A stretch of 64,000 nt of DNA from assembly GCA_026210745.1 (NCBI GenBank), contig CP110630.1, positions 6,820,001 to 6,884,000 of the forward strand, read 5' to 3'. This document shows positions 55,227 through 64,000 of this stretch, in pieces. Numbering within the stretch: position 1 is the stretch's first letter; each line of letters begins with the position of its first letter. Under the pieces are notes generated by a model. That model searched no databases. It was not told the origin of the DNA and was given only the letters and a program-made list of their open reading frames with translations. The stretch is from Exobasidium rhododendri. Taxonomy: Eukaryota > Basidiomycota > Exobasidiomycetes > Exobasidiales > Exobasidiaceae. A program made the position numbers and the translations under genes.

Positions 55227-55693
55227 TTATTTTGCAGTAATGTACAGAACTGAGGGTGATTGAATGGATGTCAGTGGCTGGTCAGCGATTGTCAACAGCC
55301 CGCACAAACGATCACGGCCCTCACCATTGTTTCCTCGGATGAACGTGTCGCCGTACTTTCCCCTCTGCACGCCTTCGACGACCTCTTGTGTTTCCTCCAG
55401 CGCAATGTTCATGAAGCCGTCCAGGCAGCTTAATGTGCCTAGTGAGATAGCAATACCGTTTCAGACACAAATCTTGATCTCGCGTCTGTCCACCTGCGGA
55501 ACCCTCACTCACCATGATAATCGACACCACTATTCAGACGGACGATGACCTGCTTGCCGATGACTGTCTTGAGAAAGTCGTTGGGTGATCCCTTGACAGG
55601 TGCTGCTGAGACGCCGTTCTTGGCAGTAACAGTCGGTGCGACCTCGTTTGGTGTCGGTGATGATGCCGAAGGAGTAGGCTCAGCGTCCGACAT
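55227..55693 (-). CDS. LSM6: U6 snRNA-associated Sm-like protein LSm6
   Basis: Three exons, complement(join(55227..55249,55325..55438,55513..55693)), encode 105 residues. The Sm fold is complete: SPNDFLKTVIGKQVIVRLNS and GVDYHGTLSCLDGFMNIALE form Sm1, and KYGDTFIRGNNVLYITAK the Sm2 motif at the C terminus. LSm6 is part of the LSm2-8 ring on U6 snRNA and the LSm1-7 ring in mRNA decay. The N-terminal extension of about 37 residues, rich in serine, proline and threonine, is longer than usual. The last exon is 23 nt. It converges on the ClC gene, about 154 bp between stops. Confidence 0.95.
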
Positions 55694-56290
55694 GGTTGCT
55701 GGGTGTTCGAGTTGATGAGGACAGACGATGGGCAAGCTTCCTCTCCACGCAATGCAAGGCCGTTGAAAGTGAAATGGGGCCCAAGGATGGTTTATTAACG
55801 CGCCAAAACGTGACTAAGTGATCATCGAGGCTCTGACATTTCCAGACGTGCAAATTAATTCTGAATCCTTCTTCTTCCTCCCTCGTTTTCCAAATTACAT
55901 CCTCCAGTCTAGCCAGATCCGCCAAAGGTGAGTCTACGAGCGTCCGTGAACAGTTAGCCTCGTGTTCTTCTCCGGATGAAATGTACACCACTTTAGCATA
56001 GTTCACTCTTATCAGAGGACTTTACCGTTCTCTATGCTGACAGCCTGTATTTTTCAATACAAAATGTCTTTCGCTCCTATCTGATTCTTCTCTCTTTTCT
56101 CTGCCTTTTCGGACAAGTTGATTGGGGGACACGAGACTGACAATAGTTCCTTCCTTGGACAGGAACACTCCGTACCACAGTGATGGCAAAGCATGTAAAT
56201 TGATGGCGAAGCAATGGTATACAATTTTTATGTGAGAAGAGGCGTCGGTGAGAGAAAAAAATGGGAGAGACAGGTGAGGGGATGGATGCA
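55694..56290. other. Intergenic between LSM6 and the redoxin gene
   Basis: About 600 bp, both neighbours on the minus strand. Open frames of 75-115 codons here are not convincing. It should contain the LSM6 promoter and the 3' end of the redoxin transcript. Confidence 0.5.
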
Positions 56291-57070
56291 TTACAATTCG
56301 ACATACTTTGCGAGGTCTGCCGCTTCGATGTGGTCCATCGTGTCCTTCATTCTGTGAGCAAAGATGCACTTTGTTGCTGAAAGTAGATCAAGGTGGATGT
56401 CAGCCTCGACGCCAGACGTCATTCCTTGACTACTGATAATCACTCACCGCCCTCGAACACGAATTCGCCTCCGAGAAGGGAAATGTCGCCGCCTTTGAAG
56501 GCTAACAGCCCTGACCCCATTGCTTCGCCAATCGATTTGGCCGCGAGTGAGAGAGAGCTCTGACCATTGAAGTATGATGGCTGACAGGTTGATGGACCAT
56601 GGTGTCATCAGCAGGTAAGTTTCCTCACACACCACCAAGCTGTTATTATTTCGACTCACCTCTTTCGACTCTTCCGTCTTTCCCAAGAAGCGTCTAGTCA
56701 GACCCAAGGCAGTGTATACTCCCTTTTTACTATCGACGTACATCTCAAAAGGGCAGTCGCTCACTTCTTTGTACCTGTTGATTCCTTCGTAGCTGCCATG
56801 ACCAATCACAATGGCCTTGGTCTTGGACATTTCGGTCGAAGTTGTAACTTTGAGTTTCTCCTCATTCGCACAAGCTCGAACGTACTCGACGCAGAATCCA
56901 CAATGGTGATGACGCACAAAGATGACAAGTGTTCGCATTTGTGTGTCTAGCAGTGAAGATAGGGTGTGCTCCTTGCCATCGGCGTCTTGTACAGAGGACG
57001 ACCCGGCCTTTGCAAGGGCATCAGCTGTGGGGAGCACATCATCGACGGGCGTAGGCGAAGAGAAGAGCAT
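56291..57070 (-). CDS. AhpC/TSA-type redoxin (PRXL2/FAM213-like)
   Basis: Three exons, complement(join(56291..56376,56448..56580,56660..57070)), encode 209 residues. The thioredoxin-fold domain has SLLDTQMRTLVIFVRHHHCGFC, with Cys57 and Cys60 as a CxxC redox pair, a TKAIVIGHGSYEGINRYKE segment, and YVDSKKGVYTALGLTRRFLG. The last exons give LLAFKGGDISLLGGEFVFEG and CIFAHRMKDTMDHIE, typical of the AhpC-TSA_2 family. It probably acts in peroxide or thiol-disulfide homeostasis. The substrate is not evident. Phases 0 and 1 at the two junctions are consistent. Confidence 0.88.
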
Positions 57071-57477
57071 CTTGTACAGGCTGGTAACAGATCACACGAT
57101 CTTACAGGCGCTTACGATGGCGATACGAGTCGACCTGAGGACTGCAGTTGTAGTGGCAACAGCACTTAGTATCACTCACTTCCTCGCGGTGTCGGCCGTT
57201 CACGTCAATTAAAAGAACAACCCTACCCTCTCTTTGAGCAGTGTGACACGGCTTGTGCGCGCGCGGTTGCAAGAAGGCACTGAGAGAAGAGACACAAGAA
57301 AGTGTTTATTGGAAGGGGCGGAAATTAAGGTCGATCCGCGACCTGTCAGTTCATGCGTGTTCGAGCGACGACCAGGCATACCTCCCTTCACCTCTTTTCA
57401 TACACTCTCCTCTGCTCATCTCGTCATTGACATCGAAACGGAAGTGGATTGTGGCTGCTGGCGGATAGCGTGCAAAG
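57071..57477. other. Divergent promoter region redoxin/ARP1
   Basis: About 400 bp between divergent starts. No gene is supported. Confidence 0.5.
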
Positions 57478-59162
<1,685 letters not shown>

Positions 59163-59166
<4 letters not shown>

Positions 59167-60892
59167 TCGACAATCAAATCGCCCTGCATGCTACCACTAT
59201 TACGAATTCCATTCGAACTGTACTTCTTATCATTACCGAAAATACCATCAGTTCCAATCTTGAGGATCTTTTCGACTGGTTGCAAGACGTAATACTGTCA
59301 GCATTCCCCTGTCGAGCTACCTCATTGTTTCCTTGCCTCAAGTCCCACTCACTCTGCTGCACCACGCTGGTCCTTGGTCTCTGGAGTTCGGACTGCAGAT
59401 AAGGTCTATCGCACACCTGTCGAAGGCTGAGAGGTGCATGCGATTAGTGTGTATCTACCAGGGCTACTCCGTAGTGCCAGTGCTAAAGGGCTCCCCCCCG
59501 ACACTCACTGTGCGACGATGATCGCATTCTCCTCGTGCGAGAACGGTTGCACTTCTCTTCCAAAGCTAAGGAGGTGAGGAGAGCATGAGAAGTGAGCATA
59601 CTACCGCAGTGTGAAGCTTTTTTTTTCCTTTCTCTCTCGATACTCACGCCATCATCTTGGACTTTTTTGTGGGTGAAGACTCAGCAGAGAGAGAGCCTTT
59701 CATCTTTGCAGGACCTCGCTTCTTTCCTCGATCCGATTGCTCTCCCAGCTTCACTGTCTTGGCAATGCGAAGACCTTCAAGCTCCTTTTCTACATCGTCT
59801 TCTTCTTCTTCTCGTTCCCCGTCCTGGCTATCGCTGTCGTCATCGTCATCCAAGACAATACAAATACTGTCCTTCTTCGCGGAGGGAGGTGTTTCCTTCT
59901 TCTTGAAAGGGGGGATGGGTCCCACGGCAAATGAGTAGGCGGTCATTTTAGAGGGGCAGTAGACTTTGTGCAAAAATTGAGGTGAGGGGGAAGGGTAGAG
60001 AGCCTTGGAGGGTGCAGGAGCCGCTAGCTGTAATCTCTCAGGAAAGTCAGGGTAGAATTCGACGCAGTGTGTCCTTAGCTCGCTCCTTACTCGTTTTCAC
60101 TCCGACTCATTTAGTCTCGTTGATGAGCCAAATGACAGGAGAGTATCAACTCTACCGAACTGAAAAGCAATATTCCTTCGAGAAGTCTGCAGGGTGTCAT
60201 TGCACAGCATCAGAGCGAAGGTCTACAATCTTGATTATTTTGATTCACGGCTCTCGATCATTACGTTGGTTCATATTTTACAAAGCAGAGACAGGGTATT
60301 GGTATGAAAGGCGGCAGATCAACGTCCGACTTGAGCGAAGTGCTTCTTACTGGACGACTTGCTTGCTGCAGAAGGCTGGCCAAAGAAGGTATCGATGGCA
60401 CTTTCTAGCTCTCGAGCTGTGCATCTTGGCATTTGTTGTCCCTCTTGTAGGACGTCTAGTCCTACCTCTCTCCAGCTCGTTATGATACGATGCAATCTCG
60501 CGGAACGCTTCCCTTGTCTGCGCTCCTTTGGCATTGAATTGGAGATCATGAATTCTTCTACCGACACATCGAACTGACGATCAAGAAGAGGCACAATCGA
60601 CGTCAGCCCAAAATCTCTAAGTAATTCTCTCTCTCGAAAGGACACTCACCTCTTCGTTTGACTTTCGTCTCTTCTCTGCCCTCTTAGCCTTTATGTTTAG
60701 GTCGAGGAGTGAGTTTGTATCGATCTGAAAGGACAGTCGAGCCATGAACTTCTCTCTTCGCTTCTGATTGACCTCTGTTGCGCTAGGTGGTGAAGAGAGG
60801 TAGATCGGGGCGTCGTAGGACTGTGTGACCGGCGAGCTGAGTGTCACGGAAGACACGCTGGCGTGGGGGGAATAGAGGAGCGCTTGAGTCAT
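59163..60892 (-). CDS. Uncharacterised hydrophilic protein
   Basis: Tentative six-exon model, complement(join(59163..59267,59353..59392,59509..59565,59648..59963,60351..60573,60650..60892)), 327 residues in frame. The N terminus is serine/valine-rich, followed by a basic helix (NQKRREKFMARLSFQ, AKRAEKRRK). The second exon has FDVSVEEFMISNSMPKERR and RIITSWREVGLDVL. The third has an acidic run (LDDDDDSDSQDGEREEEEDD) and a lysine-rich part. Then come EVQPFSHEENAIIVAHPNS and ILKIGTDGIFGNDKKYSSNG. I do not recognise the family. The 386-nt intron 2 is long for this genome, so this could be two genes, the second starting at the ATG at 59946. Exons 1-3 are the firmer part; the last acceptor (AAAAG) is weak. 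Confidence 0.45.
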
Positions 60893-61561
60893 GGTGTATC
60901 TGGATCACAACGGGGATGGGAAGAAGAAGTGATGTGTGCAGGTGGTAATGAAGAAGATGAAGAAGGGGGCCTGGAATCGTCAAGAAACGGCATTCTTATG
61001 TACATTTCAGAATTACCAGCAGTCATACAGCACTATCAGTCGCGCTCAATCGGGACGCTCCTCTCGATGATACTTCTGATGGAGGCGCAGCAATGATTAG
61101 ATGCATGATTCAATACGCCTCACCGTATGTATTCGCGGTCCGCCCAGTTTCACGGATCTTGTGCCCTGATCAGGCGCCCGATCGTGGGTCCCGGCGCGCT
61201 GCATTCTAGTAAAACAGACCAGAGAGCTTGAGCTTAATCGATTGCTGTGCTGATGGAGGCGCTCTTCCCTCAGACTGATCGCGATCATGACAGTGATCGC
61301 TTAGAATTTGTTGATTCCACCGTCAAACAGTCCCGATGACAGCGCACCTGTATCTCTGTATCAGACTGGCAAGGGGGGAGTAAGGTGGTGGCTGCAGTAC
61401 GGGGCACCACCGCCTTGTCTAGAAGAAAGTCTGGCCAGTCGGCCACGTGGATTACGCCAGTCGTTGACACTACATATTTTGCATTCTACGACTTCCGATC
61501 ATCAGATTGCGTGCTCCTCCTACTCCTACTAGACATACACACACACACACTCCCGAGCACC
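60893..61561. other. Divergent promoter region
   Basis: About 670 bp upstream of AUR1 and of the minus-strand uncharacterised gene. The open frame of AUR1 runs upstream to 61385 but has no protein character before the ATG at 61562. A CA-rich run (61540-61550) lies just before that ATG. Confidence 0.5.
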
Positions 61562-62958
61562 ATGGCCGAGACGGGCTTTCGCTACCTCTTTGCTCGGATC
61601 TTTTCCGCAGCAACGCGACTGGAGACCTCAACATCAATACAGCTGACCCTATCCAGATTGCGACAATGGCAGCCAACTAGAGGGGAAAAGTTCAAGTTTA
61701 GCTTCATGACAGTTTTGGCACTCTCGTCCATGTACGTCATGGCAGTACCTGGCTTCCCCTTCAAGCTGGCCATTCCAGCCTTATGGCTCCTGTCTGTCCT
61801 GTTGCCTATCACATCACAATTTTTTTTGCCTGCCTCACCGATCTTCCTGTGGCTGCTCGTCTTCTACTCCTCGCAATTCATACCAGCGACCAGCCGACCA
61901 CACATCTGGGTCAGCGTGCTACCGACCTTGGAAACAGTCTGGTTCGGTGCTTCCATCTCCGACATTCTCACTAGGGTCGGCAACCCCTTTCTCGACATTC
62001 TCGCCTGGATACCCTACGGTGTTGTGCATTTCGCTGCTCCCTTTGTCGTAGCCGCCTGCCTCTTTGTTTTTGCTCCCCCGGGTGCGACAAAGTTTTTTGG
62101 AACAGCGTTCGGATTCATGAACTTGTTCGGCGTCATGCTTCAGGTTGGTTTTCCCTGTGCGCCACCATGGTACGAACTTCGAGAAGGTCTCACACCGGCC
62201 GACTACTCGATGAAAGGGTCGCCGGCCGGTCTGGCACGTATCGATGAGCTATTTCACTCTCATGGCTACACGATTGGATTCACCAATGCACCAGTACCCT
62301 TTGGTGCCTTTCCCAGTCTTCATGCTGGCTGTGCAACAATCGAAGCTCTCTTCTGCAGCTATTTCTTTCCCATCGCTCTCGAGATGGGTCTCCCTTTCGT
62401 CAAGAGTCGAGTCAGATTTGATGCAAGAGTGCTCTACTGGATATACGCATTCTGGCTATACTGGTGCACCATGTATCTCATGCATCACTTTCTCGTAGAT
62501 CTTGTGGGCGGGGGATGTCTGGCGACTGCTTGCTTCTACTGTGAGTTGGAATTTGCAACGAGGCGTAAGGTCTTAGCATGTCGAATTTTGGCCCCTGCTG
62601 ACTGTTGTGACTTCTTCTTGCAGATTTCCTTCCCGACGAGCTTCGCACAGTGATGGAACAAGGATACGCATTCAAGCCATCAGCTCCAGCCCCTCTCTCT
62701 GCGGCACCACCTTCTGAATACCCTCGCGAAGGATTTGGAACTCGATCGAGCCTTGATCTGTCTAGTACAGCGAGGGCCACGCATCGCATGGAAGCAGGTC
62801 ACGGCAGTGCTACCGCCGCCGACGGAAAAGTAGATGCGCAAGTCTTGTTCGATTTGCAGGAAGCGAGAGAAGGAGACGAGAGTACTGCCAACGACTGGGA
62901 GGCAGAGGATGAAGAGAGTGGTACGAAGAGGCCGCTGGCTGAAACGAGCTCGAAATGA
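61562..62958 (+). CDS. AUR1: Inositol phosphorylceramide synthase
   Basis: Two exons, join(61562..62540,62624..62958), encode 437 residues. The enzyme transfers phosphoinositol from phosphatidylinositol to ceramide in the Golgi, is essential in fungi and is the target of aureobasidin A. Several hydrophobic membrane segments are visible (LALSSMYVMAVPGF, LAIPALWLLSVLLP, IPYGVVHFAAPFVVAACLFV). The catalytic motifs of the PAP2-type family are FGAFPSLHAGCAT (near residue 249) and LMHHFLVDLVGGG (near 307), with two histidines and an aspartate forming the site. The C-terminal cytosolic tail after the intron is acidic and serine-rich. The start is the ATG in CACCATGG. Confidence 0.95.
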
Positions 62959-63255
62959 AGTACTTGCAAGAAACACCACTCCCCCTCACTTAGACCCGTC
63001 TTGCGTCCCATTGTAATACTACATTGCACCCATGTAACAAGCATCTTCGCATCAAAAGCATTTCTCTTAATAAGCTAAGTATTGTCACACACAACTCCCT
63101 CGCTCCCCCTTTTGAAGACGTGACAGACATCGACTCATTCTATTGATCGTAGGACTGTATGTGTTGGAGGAGAGGTGCATGATGACATACTAGAGGGACA
63201 TGATGAGGGGCGACAGGTGGAGGGGGGATTAAATGCTTGTAGTACTCTTACACGA
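62959..63255. other. Convergent intergenic region
   Basis: About 300 bp between the convergent stops of AUR1 and PEX5; 3' ends only. Confidence 0.5.
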
Positions 63256-64000
63256 CTAGAACTCGAAGCCTTCTTTTCGGAACTGATTCAGATCAGAGCC
63301 TACATGGGCATGCTGAGCGAGGTCCATTCGATCCAAGCAGAGAAAGATCCTTCGCAACGTAGACCAGAGATTCGAGCTTTCTTGTGCTTCGGCGAGAGGT
63401 GCTACTTTAGGCTGTCCTGTGTTCAGTTCAGAAGGAACATCAGGTAGGGCGTGAGTTTGTTGAAGAGACAAGGCAGCCAAGAGATGTTCGGCAGCTTCAT
63501 GATGCGCTCCTAGACTAAGACATGAGACACTTAGATTATAGATTGCTCGAGTGAACGTTGGTCGAAGCTCCAAAGCTTTGTGATAAGCTTCAATGGCATC
63601 TTCCGGTTTCCCTCCATTAGCGAGAGTGGCTCCCAGTCGATTCCAAAGTAGGAAATCATTCGGTCGAGCTTGTAGAGCGGCTTCGAAGCAGTCTTTTGCT
63701 TGATCGTAGCTCGAATTACTGTAGAACAACACACCCAGACCGACTTGAACCTCTGGATCGATGCGACCGGTGGCGTTTCCTTCCCTTGCTGCTTGTAAGA
63801 AGAGCGAAGTGACTCGATTGAGCGACGCCCATGGATTGTCGTCGTGACCAGTCAAGGTGCCTTCGATTGGATTTCTTCCTCCCACAATCGAAGCGGGGAG
63901 TGGTTCTGGTTTGAGATGTGGATACGCTCTTTGCATGTATCTTTCTAGAGTAGAATGCGCAGCCGAGTCATACCCTTCATTGGTATAGGAGATAGCCAAG
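63256..64000 (-). CDS. PEX5: Peroxisomal targeting signal 1 receptor PEX5, C-terminal part (cut by window)
   Basis: The frame is open from the window edge and reads in a single exon to its stop at 63256, about 248 residues. It contains the C-terminal TPR bundle of PEX5: LAISYTNEGYDSAAHSTLERY, DPEVQVGLGVLFYSNSSYDQ, ALQARPNDFLLWNRLGATLA, KPEDAIEAYHKALELRPTFT and AIYNLSVSCLSLGAHHEAAEH. The TPRs bind the C-terminal SKL-type signal of matrix proteins in the cytosol and carry them to the peroxisome. The asparagines of the NRLGATLANG and YNLSVSC turns, used for signal binding, are present. The N-terminal half with the WxxxF motifs lies beyond 64000. No true start is in the window. Confidence 0.93.
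   Translation of the reverse strand, partial: LAISYTNEGYDSAAHSTLERYMQRAYPHLKPEPLPASIVGGRNPIEGTLTGHDDNPWASLNRVTSLFLQAAREGNATGRIDPEVQVGLGVLFYSNSSYDQAKDCFEAALQARPNDFLLWNRLGATLANGGKPEDAIEAYHKALELRPTFTRAIYNLSVSCLSLGAHHEAAEHLLAALSLQQTHALPDVPSELNTGQPKVAPLAEAQESSNLWSTLRRIFLCLDRMDLAQHAHVGSDLNQFRKEGFEF

Overview
This window looks like nuclear DNA of a basidiomycete fungus, most likely a smut relative (Ustilaginomycotina); that placement is inference. The signs are short GT-AG introns of about 50-120 nt, near-balanced base composition, dense packing on both strands, and gene content: an Ime2/Crk1-type kinase, IPC synthase AUR1, complex III hinge protein QCR6, a Candida antarctica lipase B-like enzyme, O-GlcNAc transferase and expansin-like proteins. 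No bacterial operons, CRISPR arrays, rRNA or tRNA genes were seen.

Layout. 0.3-4.7 kb: meiosis-related kinase (-). 5.9-6.6 kb: a 710 bp pogo/Tigger-like DNA transposon remnant flanked by TA. 7.2-10.5 kb: two uncharacterised proteins and ribosomal protein S8. 10.8-19.4 kb: the 13-exon meiotic gene SPO22/ZIP4 (-), an ASNSD1-like amidotransferase/synthetase (+), QCR6 (-) and DJ-1 (+). 19.9-23.4 kb: two tandem secreted expansin-like proteins (+). 24-33 kb: HOM2 (+), a PTEN-like phosphatase (-), a METTL21-type methyltransferase (+) and phosphofructokinase (-). 33.9-39.7 kb: a single-exon 1,935-residue O-GlcNAc transferase (+). 40-43.6 kb: a zinc-cluster transcription factor and a lipase B-like secreted enzyme (-). 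45.7-47.1 kb: a secreted five-repeat protein with regularly spaced dibasic sites (+). 47.5-50.9 kb: tRNase Z, apparently spliced in frame to an Rpp14-like RNase P subunit (-). 51.5-57.1 kb: ClC channel (+), LSM6 (-) and a redoxin (-). 57.5-64 kb: centractin ARP1 (+), an uncharacterised gene (-), AUR1 (+) and the C-terminal end of PEX5 (-, cut by the window).

Most genes are unrelated housekeeping functions. The linked groups are the two expansins and the cluster of secreted products (expansins, lipase, repeat protein), all of which have TATA-like elements 75-130 bp upstream. Two observations stand out. QCR6 only encodes its conserved C terminus if a 2-nt microexon is spliced in. The tRNase Z transcript, after removal of one 75-nt intron, encodes 3'-end and 5'-end tRNA-processing components in one polypeptide. 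Exon boundaries were worked out by hand from splice sites, reading phase and remembered family sequence; each multi-exon model given sums to an intact reading frame.
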